From a virus, in the IMG/VR virus record IMGVR_UViG_3300009320_000419, positions 1-36,019 of that record: 36,019 nucleotides of DNA; one strand, given 5' to 3'. The translations under genes were made by a program, and so were the position numbers. Positions 1 through 8,302 of the stretch are shown piece by piece (the stretch's first letter is position 1; every line of letters starts with the position of its first letter). The notes beneath the pieces were generated by a model, which searched no databases, had not been told where the DNA came from, and saw only the letters and a program-made list of their open reading frames with translations.

Positions 1-1273
1 TGTTCACCGGCGTGATCGAGATGAACGACGGCAAATGCACCGGCGTGATCGAGATGAACGACGGCAAATGCACCGGCGTGATCGAGATGAACGACGGCAG
101 ATGCACCGGCGTGATCGAGATGAACGACGGCAGATGCACTGGCGTGATTGAAATAAACGACGGAATATCAGGTCCGATGATCGAAATAACTGACGGAATA
201 TCGGGTCCGATGATAGTAATGATCGGCGGAATTGACGGCCCAATGATCGAAATGAGAGATGGAATATCTGGCCCGATGATCGAGATTACGCTTGGGATGT
301 TAGGCGCAATCAACGAAATATTTGGAATGTGCGGCACTATCACGCTGATGAAGCTAGGGACATTGATATCCCCAATACTGATCGGCCCTATTTCGATATC
401 AATGGGTTCCAAGTCAATACACGGCGTTACGATAGGCGGTATTGAAATATCTGGTGTCGGAACCTCGACTGGAGGTATGTCAACATCTGGAATAGTTGGC
501 GTAATGACCGGGATGGTTAAATCTTCCTGGGGCGCTTCCACCTCTGGTTCATCAAATTCATCTCGTTCTACGCCCGTCAACATCACTTCACAAAGATCGT
601 TACGCACTGTCACGACAGGATCGATCTTCATTCCCGGAGCATATGTTTTCGTGCCATCGTTAGGCACCGTGGTGAATGTCCCATCACCAAAATCTAGGCG
701 GAAGTAATCGTAGTTGCCTTGTAGGCTCAACTGATATGTTAATACCGTGCCTTCGCATTCATCTTCACTTTCAATTCCATAATCGAAATTAACCTGTACA
801 CAACCTCCATCTTCCTCACACTCTTGAACATCTACCTCCTCGATACAGCAGTTCAGTGTATCTGTGTCATCGCAGTCTACTGTGCCCAACCACCGTTCGA
901 TCTGGATGATTGCCTGAGCAATCTGGTTATGATGTTCGGCAATAACAAAGCTGCGTATATCGGTTCCTGATGCGTTAAATCGAGTTTGTTCTCCCCCTAG
1001 ATTCCGCACACAGTCTTTGAGCTTTATTACTCGGTCGTTAGTGTTTCTCTCAACCGAGTTATAATACAGCAATTCCCCCGAGATCGTAGCGTAACCGTTA
1101 TCGGCCCAGATTTCTTGTTTACTGGGAGGAACCGGTTTGATTGTAATCTCTTCGGACCAAGGTTGATTATCCGCTGTGGTCACAGTCTCGACAGTGTTGT
1201 ACACTAAGAAAAGGGTGTAGTCGCTGTCGATAGCTTCGGGATAAACTGGTACTGGAGGAAAATATACTGGCAT
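1..1273 (-). CDS. PKD-type adhesin/tail protein with proline-rich 11-residue repeats (3' end beyond window)
   Basis: The frame is open from an ATG at 1273 to the window edge, giving at least 424 residues with no stop codon. Residues 1-131 match the N-terminal module of the two upstream neighbours: a beta-rich start, then AEHHN at 112-116 and a short helix ending ERWLG at 126-130. Residues about 155-225 are Cys- and acid-rich and contain FGDG (195-198), the PKD-domain signature. From about 253 the chain is Pro/Ile-rich and settles into 11-residue repeats (type IPSVISIIGPD, later LPSFISITPVH) that are still running at the edge. PKD domains are common in surface adhesins, and position after the baseplate genes suggests a tail-attached, host-binding protein. 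The start lies 15 bp after the upstream stop codon. No catalytic motif is visible. Confidence 0.82.
   Translation of the reverse strand, partial: MPVYFPPVPVYPEAIDSDYTLFLVYNTVETVTTADNQPWSEEITIKPVPPSKQEIWADNGYATISGELLYYNSVERNTNDRVIKLKDCVRNLGGEQTRFNASGTDIRSFVIAEHHNQIAQAIIQIERWLGTVDCDDTDTLNCCIEEVDVQECEEDGGCVQVNFDYGIESEDECEGTVLTYQLSLQGNYDYFRLDFGDGTFTTVPNDGTKTYAPGMKIDPVVTVRNDLCEVMLTGVERDEFDEPEVEAPQEDLTIPVITPTIPDVDIPPVEVPTPDISIPPIVTPCIDLEPIDIEIGPISIGDINVPSFISVIVPHIPNISLIAPNIPSVISIIGPDIPSLISIIGPSIPPIITIIGPDIPSVISIIGPDIPSFISITPVHLPSFISITPVHLPSFISITPVHLPSFISITPVHLPSFISITPVN
8..139 (-). repeat. 33-bp in-frame tandem repeat, four near-identical copies
   Basis: Units at 8-40, 41-73, 74-106 and 107-139 are identical except for one A/G position that separates the first two from the last two. 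Each encodes 11 residues (LPSFISITPVH type) of the minus-strand adhesin. Degenerate 11-residue copies continue to about 340. Recent copies sit at the edge and older, diverged copies inside, as expected for expansion by slippage or unequal recombination. Confidence 0.95.
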
Positions 1274-1288
1274 AACACCCTATCTATC

Positions 1289-3463
1289 CTAGAACACAAG
1301 CATACTGAACTGCTCATTTGATGTTGGTCTAGCTCCAATCGTAGTGAATGTCAAATCCGCTTCATTGAATTTGATAAAAGCGTTTGTGCTGTAGTCGTAA
1401 GACAAGTAAACTCTCCGATCTCCATCTGATGCGGCTAACAACGGTTGCGACAGTTCGGCAAATCCTTCTACGGTGGCATCTTGCAAGGATCGGAAGGAGG
1501 CTGATCCTACACCTGGGCCGCCAGTAGTCCATACGTTCGTCGTCGGGTTATACGCCGCTACTTCTCCGCTGTTGTTGAACACAAAGATACCACTAGACAG
1601 TGGCGCAAGTTGTAATTCGGTGCGAGCCGTGCCTGGAATATCTGGCAATTTCCTCAAGGAGGTAGCGTAATTGCCTAGACTGCCCTCCGAGCGATAGAAA
1701 CTACGGATACGGAAGAATCCCCCCGGACCAGCATCATTCCTAGCAAAGAACCCATTGCCGTCCTTGTAACAGGTTCGATATGTTGCTGGGGCCGAATCTG
1801 CTAAAGTGCCTAGTTCGTCAGCACCATTGATAAGTTCATCTGCGGCATACGTATCAGTTGATGTCGTAAGTGCCGACATGTCATTCTTGACATAACCAAC
1901 GATAGGCGCTGTGGGCGTTCCGGTGATACTTGATAGGCCGAATAGAAGGTAAATGTTCGACGCATCTCCAAATGTCGCCCAGTTCCAATTCCGAGTTTGT
2001 GTATCTCCAAATGCAAAACCTGGCGATGACCAGACTTCATCAAATGCCTCGAACTGCGTATACCGCACCGTTGTTGAATCTTCCGCCCAATAGAGAATGC
2101 CTTGCCCACGGTCGCCTGAAGTAGTTGTGCCCTTTTGTACGAAACCGTTGTTTGTTAGGAACAAGTTTCGCTGGTACGCCAATTCAGGGTATCCACTTGT
2201 GAAGCTGTAATCTCTCTGAACATCTATTTCTGGCATTACCTCCGATTTCCAGGATTCGCTGATTAGCCCAAACTCGTACGTGCGTAATTTCTTTGTGGTG
2301 GCTAACGCACTTTTCGCAGAATCAAACGCCATCAACCAGAGGTTAGTTTGTTCTACGACGTTGAGGACACCTTCAAGCGCCGTAATACGATATGCTCCAA
2401 GTTCTGTGTCCACACGCAGTTTCACATCATAAATCCCACCAACGCTATACAAAGCAACTGCTTCTGCCGCACTGTTGTGTGGTAGATCATCGCCTAGCAT
2501 CCAGGTGTATTCTGTAACAGCATCAATGGGGTCGCCTCCCGCATCCGTTTGCTCGCCATTATCTACCACTTCGATATTAGTAAGCTGATTCGTTCTTACT
2601 TTCGTTGGGGCGACTAGAAGAGTCGCTTCGTCGGGAGCAGCGGCACGAGCGCTAATGAGATCAGGCAAAATGATAGTGTCTCGTCCAAACTTATTACCGA
2701 CAGTTAAGGTGATGTCATACTGTCCCGGCGTGAAATATGTATGATTGATCGTCCTCTCAGCAGTAGTTGGAGATGTGATGTCGCCACAGGGAACAGCCCC
2801 TGAGATAATGGGCGTCAATGTCGACGTTGAAACATTTGAAGCAACCGAAACGCCTGAAACTTCAGAAGGTGTTACAGTACCGTCACCAAAATCCCAGACC
2901 CACGACGTTGGATCACGAAGGCTCTCATCTACAAACGTGACTGTCAAAGGAACGATACCAATACGCTTATTCGCCGTGAACCAAGCTCTAGGCGAAAGAA
3001 CTAACCTGCGCAAAAAGTTAAGGCGGCCAACTAGGGTCGAGCCAAAGGGCGTAGTATCCACGGTCCCTTCAACTCCAATAAACTCCTCTATTGCAATACA
3101 AGCGTCCTTGAGGGCATTATGGTGCTTATCCATCACGTTCTGCGTGACGTTTGTATAAGTCTTCGGCTTTCCAACATCTTGAAACTCCGGCAACAACTCA
3201 AGACCATCGAAAGTCGTATCAGTCCGAGAACTATAGTAGAAAGAAATTGCACGAAGCTCCGGTTCACTGCACTGTTCTGTCAAGGTAATTAAGCCGATTG
3301 CCGGGAACTGCGCCATCACATCAGCATTACCTGTAACAGTGATAGAGGTATCCCCAGGCGTGTAATCTTCGGTCAAGGTCATGCGTAATGAGTCATGCAC
3401 CAGGAACAAGTTGTCATCTGTGTCGTATGTTGCTGGGTAGTTCGACCCGCTGGGTATTGTCAT
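1289..3463 (-). CDS. Large PKD-domain tail protein with possible C-terminal beta-propeller
   Basis: The protein has 724 residues. Residues 1-131 are the shared N-terminal module, with KHHNA at 113-117 and EEFIG at 126-130. A PKD domain follows at about 157-270, with VWDFGDGT near 189-196 and a long insertion after it. A second PKD-like unit at about 280-365 has WMLGDD in place of the usual WDFGDG. Residues about 370-724 are beta-rich with recurring aromatic and Gly-Asp turns, such as could form a Kelch-like propeller; this part is a guess from composition. Its ATG overlaps the upstream TAA (TAATG), so the two genes are translationally coupled. The likely role is a receptor-binding or decoration protein at the tail tip. 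Confidence 0.83.
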   Translation of the reverse strand: MTIPSGSNYPATYDTDDNLFLVHDSLRMTLTEDYTPGDTSITVTGNADVMAQFPAIGLITLTEQCSEPELRAISFYYSSRTDTTFDGLELLPEFQDVGKPKTYTNVTQNVMDKHHNALKDACIAIEEFIGVEGTVDTTPFGSTLVGRLNFLRRLVLSPRAWFTANKRIGIVPLTVTFVDESLRDPTSWVWDFGDGTVTPSEVSGVSVASNVSTSTLTPIISGAVPCGDITSPTTAERTINHTYFTPGQYDITLTVGNKFGRDTIILPDLISARAAAPDEATLLVAPTKVRTNQLTNIEVVDNGEQTDAGGDPIDAVTEYTWMLGDDLPHNSAAEAVALYSVGGIYDVKLRVDTELGAYRITALEGVLNVVEQTNLWLMAFDSAKSALATTKKLRTYEFGLISESWKSEVMPEIDVQRDYSFTSGYPELAYQRNLFLTNNGFVQKGTTTSGDRGQGILYWAEDSTTVRYTQFEAFDEVWSSPGFAFGDTQTRNWNWATFGDASNIYLLFGLSSITGTPTAPIVGYVKNDMSALTTSTDTYAADELINGADELGTLADSAPATYRTCYKDGNGFFARNDAGPGGFFRIRSFYRSEGSLGNYATSLRKLPDIPGTARTELQLAPLSSGIFVFNNSGEVAAYNPTTNVWTTGGPGVGSASFRSLQDATVEGFAELSQPLLAASDGDRRVYLSYDYSTNAFIKFNEADLTFTTIGARPTSNEQFSMLVF

Positions 3464-4428
3464 TAAGTCACCACGATTGAATCCGCTAAGTTTATTCGTC
3501 TCAACGACTGATCGGAAAAAATCACCAGTAAGTTAGGGCTGTAAACGCCAGCATCGCTATATTGATGAGTAATGCTGTGCGAATCAGGGTCGTTAACAGA
3601 CTCCTTTTCTCCATCACCAAAGCTCCAGTGACGTTGGATGATGTCTCCGTCGGTTTGGTCTACAAACTCGAAGGTTGTAGAAGTCGTACCGATTTCGGGA
3701 GTGACGTAGATAAAGCCCATGCCTTTATCATTTCGCACCTCGATGTAATCATTCTTCGTAACAACCCCGCTACCACCAAGCGAAGTGACCATACGCAACT
3801 GCACACTGAAATTTCCTTCTGATAAGTAGATATGCGTAGGGCTCTCGTCCGTTGAAAATGAACCATCTCCGAAGTCCCACAAGAACCGTACCGCCTCCTT
3901 ATTGGAGAAGTTTTGAAACCGTGCCCTGAATGGTGTCTGGCCATTGCGTGGATAAGCCCGAACCGATGGTTTAGGCGATAAGAACTTACGTTCTAGCGCC
4001 GTCAACGTGTAGTTGTACGTGTCTGACTCGGGACTAGCACTGGTACCTAGGTAATGCTCAATGTTGTAGATGGCATCCTTACAAGCGTTATGGTGCTCCG
4101 CCATAACGGAATGAGAAACTTCCGTCCCAACTGGGTGATACTGTTGCTTCGATCCACCAAAACCTCGTTTTAGGTCTTTGAGGACACCAGTAGTTTTCTC
4201 AGCGTAGTAAATGAGTTCTTCGCCAACCCGTACAAGGCCCTTACTTGGAAAGGCTGTCGTGTCTTCAACGACGATGAAGTTGCCGCCATACGTAAGACTG
4301 TGGACAAGTGCGGTCTCAGCGTTGTTCTTTACCTCGTATAGTTCATCGAAAGTGTCAAGAGCCTGTGGGAATACTGACAAATCACCAGCTTCGTAGCCGT
4401 CATCTAATGTGCTTACTCTATCCGCCAT
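3463..4428 (-). CDS. Two-PKD-domain tail protein
   Basis: The protein has 321 residues. Residues 1-130 form the shared N-terminal module, ending with AEHHNACKDAI (110-120) and IEHYLG (123-128). PKD domain 1 spans about 154-233 with LWDFGDGS near 183-190. PKD domain 2 spans about 236-321 with WSFGDGE near 268. There is no signal peptide, so surface display would come from assembly into the virion. It starts at ATG 4428 behind an AAGGAAAAG ribosome site and overlaps the next gene by its stop codon. It is the simplest of the three paralogues and may represent the basic plan: an attachment module plus immunoglobulin-like PKD domains. A virion adhesin is the best guess. Confidence 0.85.
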   Translation of the reverse strand: MADRVSTLDDGYEAGDLSVFPQALDTFDELYEVKNNAETALVHSLTYGGNFIVVEDTTAFPSKGLVRVGEELIYYAEKTTGVLKDLKRGFGGSKQQYHPVGTEVSHSVMAEHHNACKDAIYNIEHYLGTSASPESDTYNYTLTALERKFLSPKPSVRAYPRNGQTPFRARFQNFSNKEAVRFLWDFGDGSFSTDESPTHIYLSEGNFSVQLRMVTSLGGSGVVTKNDYIEVRNDKGMGFIYVTPEIGTTSTTFEFVDQTDGDIIQRHWSFGDGEKESVNDPDSHSITHQYSDAGVYSPNLLVIFSDQSLRRINLADSIVVT

Positions 4429-4463
4429 AAAGTTTCTTTTCCTTGGAGGTATTTACCGTTTGT

Positions 4464-5129
4464 CTATTGCTTTTCATTCTCTAGTGCAGGCTTTTCCTCA
4501 CGACCCACCATCTTCTTAACATCGCCTTTCCGTCCCTCGATCAATTTGACGGTAGCATCCTTGATAGGAAGGCCGCTCGGCATGGCCATCACCGTCTTGA
4601 AATCCTCGGGATTTGGTTGCTGGCTGAGAAGCAGTCGAGTCTCAATCTCCTGGGTCAACTTGGCATTCCAGTAGTTAGCTTGGACTTCTAAAGAGTCCCA
4701 ATCTTTTTCTGGTTCTACTTCTATCAGTTTCTCATAAAGGCCGATCAGGAAGTTTGCCTCGTTTTCTTTCGCCTTGATGGTTGACGCAAAGCTCTCGATC
4801 TGATGATCGACGCCCTTGATACGTCGCCTCGTCTGGCGAATCCTGATTTGCTCTTCTTCGGGCAAAGGTGCTTCGTTTGCTTCTTTGATCTTCTCAATCT
4901 CTAATTCATGCAAACGGCGTTGGTCGCATAAGTCTTCTAGCGCAACGACAATCGACTCTATCTCGTCTTTACGAGAAAGTAACTCTTTCTTACAAGCCCT
5001 AATTTTGGCTTGAATAGTAGGTTCCTTACCTATCACGAAGTACTGAAGTTGGAAGTACGAATGCTGGTTACGGTGGCCCTCTGGGCAAAGTTCATCGATC
5101 TTGTCTATCAAGTTTTTACTTTCGCTCAT
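4464..5129 (-). CDS. Coiled-coil protein of unknown function
   Basis: The 221-residue protein is chosen to start at ATG 5129, behind a GGAGA site. The reading frame extends 33 codons further up to 5228, but that extension crosses the divergent intergenic region and the start of the plus-strand gene. The sequence is rich in Glu, Lys, Arg and Leu with heptad-like patterning over about residues 40-165, so long helices or a coiled coil are likely. No membrane segment or catalytic motif is seen. It is the first gene of the leftward adhesin group and could be a virion scaffold or fibre-assembly factor, but nothing in the sequence fixes the role. Confidence 0.75.
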   Translation of the reverse strand: MSESKNLIDKIDELCPEGHRNQHSYFQLQYFVIGKEPTIQAKIRACKKELLSRKDEIESIVVALEDLCDQRRLHELEIEKIKEANEAPLPEEEQIRIRQTRRRIKGVDHQIESFASTIKAKENEANFLIGLYEKLIEVEPEKDWDSLEVQANYWNAKLTQEIETRLLLSQQPNPEDFKTVMAMPSGLPIKDATVKLIEGRKGDVKKMVGREEKPALENEKQ

Positions 5130-5197
5130 GTTTCTCCTTGTTTTTGCCGATCTCAGTAATAGTAGAGAAATGAAAGCCTCATATTTGGAGGGATAAG
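5130..5197. promoter_or_regulatory. Divergent intergenic region, probable two-way promoter
   Basis: These 68 bp separate two divergent genes, each with a good ribosome site at its edge: GGAGA for the minus-strand gene and GGAGGG for the plus-strand gene. Promoters for both directions are expected here, or just inside the flanking genes. I cannot assign clear -35 and -10 boxes. Confidence 0.4.
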
Positions 5198-5761
5198 ATG
5201 GATGCACACGATTGGTTTCGATCAGCAATAAAGGGCAAAAACAAAGACGCTTTGCTAGGCACGGAGTGTTACCTTTCTGGTCCTATTGAACATGAGGACG
5301 ACAACTTGCCTGATTGGCGGCCACCCGTCATCAAGACGCTCACTGAAAGATTTGGTATCAATGTCCATGACCCCGCCCACGACGAAAAACAACAACGAGC
5401 GGCGAAACTAGAAACCGCCATTGAAGCAGGCGATTTTGACACCGCTGAACAGATCGCTACGTGCTTTGTTAAGAAAGACCTAGCGATCATTGATCGCTGT
5501 GATTTCCTAGTCGTCTATAACCCTTACAAGGTTCCCACGACAGGCACACCCTGCGAAGTTCATCATGCTGTACAGATCAAGAAACCTGTGATGATTGTCT
5601 GCCCGGAGGGAAAGAAAAACGTCTCTCGTTGGTACATGGGGTACCTACGACATAGGTATCTATTCGGTTCTTGGGGAGATTTGTACGAGTATCTCGATGG
5701 CGTAGACCGATACAAAGAGTACAAGAACCACCGTTGGTGGGTTGTGTATGGGTTGGTGTGA
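5198..5761 (+). CDS. Nucleoside 2-deoxyribosyltransferase-like enzyme
   Basis: The protein has 187 residues. YLSGPI at 25-30, followed by W40-R41 and HDP at 57-59, matches the N-terminal strand and substrate loop of the nucleoside 2-deoxyribosyltransferase superfamily. DRCDFLVVYNP (99-109) and GTPCEVHHAV (116-125) match the family's Asp strand and its GTxxE catalytic segment, which gives E120 as the probable nucleophile. Such enzymes move deoxyribose between bases, and phage versions are thought to act in nucleotide salvage or base modification. It starts at ATG 5198 behind GGAGGG. It is the first plus-strand gene of the accessory region, and a GG-rich pentamer array begins 23 bp after its stop. 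A TIR-like NADase has a related fold but is less likely here. Confidence 0.72.
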   Translation: MDAHDWFRSAIKGKNKDALLGTECYLSGPIEHEDDNLPDWRPPVIKTLTERFGINVHDPAHDEKQQRAAKLETAIEAGDFDTAEQIATCFVKKDLAIIDRCDFLVVYNPYKVPTTGTPCEVHHAVQIKKPVMIVCPEGKKNVSRWYMGYLRHRYLFGSWGDLYEYLDGVDRYKEYKNHRWWVVYGLV

Positions 5762-5783
5762 GGAGTTAAGGTATTGAAGAAAT

Positions 5784-5848
5784 AAGCTATGGTCCGGTGG
5801 GGTTGGCTCTGGTACAGTCAGGCGAGGAACGGCAGGCAAATTTGGGTC
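5784..5848 (+). repeat. NNGGT pentamer array, third and most degenerate copy
   Basis: Thirteen consecutive 5-nt units follow the register seen at 14471 and 15511, with the third base G in 11 of 13 and a fourteenth fitting unit at 5849-5853. The first seven units end in T; later ones vary, and one unit (5839-5843) does not fit. The array begins 23 bp after the stop codon of the deoxyribosyltransferase-like gene and runs into the 48-bp repeat at 5844, which contains a weak TGGCTC/GAGCCA hairpin. The pair of units at 5789-5798 is identical to 14481-14490. Confidence 0.65.
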
Positions 5849-5891
5849 ATGGCTCCATTTGAGAAAAAGTGATCTGAACGTGTGAGCCACT
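5844..5891. repeat. 48-bp dispersed repeat, copy 1
   Basis: This sequence recurs at 9102-9149 in the same orientation with only 2 mismatches in 48. It contains the inverted pair TGGCTC (5850-5855) and GAGCCA (5884-5889) around an AT-rich middle. Both copies lie outside recognised genes and delimit a 3.3-kb segment of non-structural genes, so they may be ends of an inserted unit or a recombinase site. Confidence 0.85.
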
Positions 5892-5984
5892 GATTTGCGG
5901 CGTCGATCTAGTTTATGGCTCCAGCCATCCAAGGTCATCCTCTCAACTTACCCGTCACTTCACCCATGTCAAATCAGCGAGGCC

Positions 5985-6030
5985 CTGTTCACACAGGGGC
6001 AACAGGGCTGTTCACTCAGGGGCAACAGGG
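5985..6030. repeat. 23-bp tandem duplication
   Basis: Two adjacent 23-bp copies (5985-6007 and 6008-6030) differ at one base. They lie 48 bp upstream of the start of the next plus-strand gene (6078). They could be paired operator sites for that gene or a chance duplication. The rest of the 316-bp gap (5762-6077) holds the pentamer array and the 48-bp repeat. Confidence 0.8.
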
Positions 6031-6077
6031 ACGTTCAAGAAACAGAAAACGACACTCCTCTAAGTAGGAGTATACTC

Positions 6078-6830
6078 ATGATGGAGCAGTCAAGTCACTT
6101 CCAGAAGAGCCTGAGCGACAGTAGACTACACGGTTGCTTAAGTGAATCTCCAGACGGGTGGATTGTGATTTCTCTCACCTTGACAACCTGCGATGTCACC
6201 GACACGACGACTCCCGTCGAGAAGTCGCTAAGGCTAGTACGTCAGAACGAGGGCTATCTGGTATTCAAGTGGTTCACCGCAAATCAGCCAGTCGGCGAGG
6301 GAACCTTGTATGTGGATGACTGGGACGAGTTCTTGGAGCAGGTTCGAGGGCGAGAGCCGAACCGTTGGGCATCGAACACTGACCTAGCAGGGCCAATGGG
6401 CGAGGGCGGAATGCGGGATGTAGTGCGACAGGTCGCCACGACCCCCGCCTACCAACTGTTCCTAGCTGCTGTTGATATTGCTGTCGTCACAGAACTATAC
6501 CAACGAGGAAATCCAGAGCAGTTCGGATTCTTACCCTTTTTGGCTGCTCGCAACTTTGGGGAACTGACGAGATTTCTGCCAGCGGTCGTGAGTGGTGGTC
6601 GTCTCTTCGTACTACCCGAAGGTATTTGCTCAGGCCAAGGCGATTGCCTTGAGGAACTCATAAAGAACGGCAAGATCGGCAAGGTGACGCTCAACGTTGG
6701 CGACGCACCGGGCGAGACCAGGTACTACATACCGTATTCCACTCCAATCGGGTTTTCGACGGGAGTCAGCAATGACGCAAAGACGCTTTGGGACGATGCG
6801 AGAGATGCCTACTATGCAGTAAAAGGGTAG
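6078..6830 (+). CDS. Hypothetical protein
   Basis: The 250-residue protein is placed at ATG 6078 behind TAGGAGT. The frame is open upstream to 5895, but that stretch translates the repeats and has no ribosome site. I recognise no family. The first 90 residues are beta-rich (GWIVISLTL, SLRLVRQNEGYLVFKWF); the later part has mixed helices and several Gly-rich turns. No signal peptide, membrane segment or metal site is obvious. It is followed after 5 bp by a membrane-protein gene on the same strand, so the two are probably co-transcribed and may work together. It lies inside the segment delimited by the 48-bp repeats, so it looks like cargo rather than a virion gene. Confidence 0.65.
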   Translation: MMEQSSHFQKSLSDSRLHGCLSESPDGWIVISLTLTTCDVTDTTTPVEKSLRLVRQNEGYLVFKWFTANQPVGEGTLYVDDWDEFLEQVRGREPNRWASNTDLAGPMGEGGMRDVVRQVATTPAYQLFLAAVDIAVVTELYQRGNPEQFGFLPFLAARNFGELTRFLPAVVSGGRLFVLPEGICSGQGDCLEELIKNGKIGKVTLNVGDAPGETRYYIPYSTPIGFSTGVSNDAKTLWDDARDAYYAVKG

Positions 6831-6835
6831 TCATC

Positions 6836-7351
6836 GTGTTTTGGTTTCACGTCATTTGCTTGCCGGTACTAGCACTCGCAGCGGCCTACATCACGACCTA
6901 CTTCGGTCGCCGACGCCATGAGGCAAAGACCCTGAAAAAGGCTGAATTGCAGCGCCGCTATGTTCCCGATTTCAGGTATTACATATTACTCTTCAAGTTT
7001 GAGGCACTCTGGAGAACCTTCTACCTTAATTTGGCCTTTGCCGGTGTTAGCGTAGGGGTCGTGACCACTGGATATGTCTCACAGCAGGTCGGCGATATAT
7101 GGTTTAACCCCCTACTCGCAGCGGCAGCATGTGTGGCTGCGGGTATCGTTTCGCAGATCGGTGTAAGGGATGATGTGATTGATTGGATGTCAGCCAGAGG
7201 TATCAGACGTGTGGTGTTTTGGGGGATTGTTTTCATCGCTACATTCGCCTATTCAGTTTTCCTTAGTGATCGTCATTCAGGGAACGACAACGATCCGACG
7301 AAGAACGGTCCAACACCGACTGAAAACGGGCAACGTGACGCCAAGGACTGA
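6836..7351 (+). CDS. Small four-helix membrane protein
   Basis: A GTG at 6836, 8 nt after an AAAAGGG site, gives 171 residues. An in-frame ATG at 6788 would overlap the previous gene by 43 bp and has a poorer site. Four hydrophobic stretches are visible: the N-terminal FWFHVICLPVLALAAAY, then NLAFAGVSVGVVTTGYV, LLAAAACVAAGIVSQIGV and VVFWGIVFIATFAYSVF. Between the first and second is a basic, helical segment (GRRRHEAKTLKK), and the C-terminal tail of about 25 residues is polar and Asn/Asp/Thr-rich. The family is not recognised. As the second gene of a two-gene unit within the repeat-bounded segment, it may be the membrane part of a defence or exclusion pair, which is only a guess. Confidence 0.65.
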   Translation: MFWFHVICLPVLALAAAYITTYFGRRRHEAKTLKKAELQRRYVPDFRYYILLFKFEALWRTFYLNLAFAGVSVGVVTTGYVSQQVGDIWFNPLLAAAACVAAGIVSQIGVRDDVIDWMSARGIRRVVFWGIVFIATFAYSVFLSDRHSGNDNDPTKNGPTPTENGQRDAKD

Positions 7352-7410
7352 TACAATCTGAATCGTTAGTTATATTGACACTCACCATCCATGCGGGTTC
7401 TCGCAGTTAT

Positions 7411-7437
7411 TGCCTTCATTTGGGACAAATGAAGGCA
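7411..7437. terminator. Hairpin between convergent genes
   Basis: A perfect 12-bp stem (7411-7422 with 7426-7437) closes a 3-nt loop between the convergent genes ending at 7351 and 7448. There is no clear T-run on either side, so it is a likely but unproven bidirectional terminator. Confidence 0.55.
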
Positions 7438-7447
7438 TGCCCCTTTC

Positions 7448-8086
7448 TCACGGCCTCTCGATACTGGTAGCGACGTTTCCACGCACAAACTGACCATCGT
7501 TGCAGACGAACCGAACAATTAGAGTATCGCCGTGTCCAGCATTTGGCACGTTGAGATCCCGTGGGATTTGGATATACATGTCCGCTGACGCATCGGAGTC
7601 CATGTCATAAAGATAAAACGGTGCCATCCCACCGCTATACAACCTTAGCGAGATCTCGTCCATCGGAAAAAACTGCATCTCAAATTCAAGTTCATCGCCT
7701 CGATAGTCCGCCGTGTTGTCGATGAAATCGGCGACCGAGACATATTCCCATCCACCTCCCGAACAACCCCGCAGACCGCCACAGCAAAGAACCATCACGC
7801 CAAAGGCAGGCAAGGCAATCTTCAACCAAAGCGGCCATGATGTTCTCTTCGATGCCTTCTGCTGGCCATGTCGTTGCGATACGCTTCTCGGACGACGCTC
7901 GTCGCCATCGGATGCGGACAACTGCGAGAAGTCGAAGCCTGGGCTGCCTTCTTGCGGTACAGCGGGCTTTGCGGACTGCCCAGGCATGACGAATTGTGTG
8001 CTGCAATGCGGACAGGTTACATTCTGGCCTGCGAGTTGCGGGTTGTTCTGGATTGCTCCGTTGCACTGCGGACATTGGACGTTCAT
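7448..8086 (-). CDS. Zinc-ribbon membrane protein of planctomycete type
   Basis: The 212-residue protein starts at ATG 8086, 8 nt after GGAGG; the longer frame to 8242 has no such site. Residues 4-36 form a zinc ribbon with two CPxC pairs (CPQC and CPHC) around NPQLAGQNV, ending QFVMP. This exact layout is frequent in planctomycete proteins. A charged, low-complexity linker leads to one membrane helix near 85-103 (LKIALPAFGVMVLCC), then a beta-rich domain of about 105 residues, probably outside the membrane. The function is unknown; related proteins are usually uncharacterised. It is the clearest host-type gene in the window and is probably acquired. It converges with the upstream two-gene unit. 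Confidence 0.75.
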   Translation of the reverse strand: MNVQCPQCNGAIQNNPQLAGQNVTCPHCSTQFVMPGQSAKPAVPQEGSPGFDFSQLSASDGDERRPRSVSQRHGQQKASKRTSWPLWLKIALPAFGVMVLCCGGLRGCSGGGWEYVSVADFIDNTADYRGDELEFEMQFFPMDEISLRLYSGGMAPFYLYDMDSDASADMYIQIPRDLNVPNAGHGDTLIVRFVCNDGQFVRGNVATSIERP

Positions 8087-8258
8087 CGTGTGGCCTCCGA
8101 GGTTAGGTGGTGATCCTCGATCTCGAAGCCCATCAAGAAAAAAAGAGGAGCGCCGAAACCAAGGCCGCTCCCCAGACCGTCGCCAAACGGCACTATTGAA
8201 CAGCACAAGGCCCGACGCTCCATACATGGAGCGCCGCACCAAGTGACTAATAGTTCAA

Positions 8259-8272
8259 GAGCCGTACGGCTC
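8259..8272. promoter_or_regulatory. 14-bp perfect palindrome
   Basis: The palindrome GAGCCGTACGGCTC lies about 170 bp upstream of the zinc-ribbon gene. It could be an operator for that gene. The rest of the gap 8087-8421 shows no convincing gene. Confidence 0.35.
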
Positions 8273-8302
8273 AAGTTGGCGATTTCTGGGGAAGCAGTGA
8301 CT

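Noticed and set aside
8-139. CRISPR-like array
   Set aside because: The 33-bp units are directly adjacent with no unique spacers, and they are in frame in a coding region.
12-707. 231-codon open frame on the plus strand opposite the repeats
   Set aside because: It is a mirror of the minus-strand 33-bp repeats and proline-rich gene, which continues upstream with PKD and anchor domains. The plus frame lacks a ribosome site and any family pattern.
5660-5938. Minus-strand frames that share a peptide at 5660-5938 and 8927-9148
   Set aside because: The shared peptide is only the translation of the 48-bp DNA repeat. Neither frame has a ribosome site, and the first overlaps the deoxyribosyltransferase-like gene.
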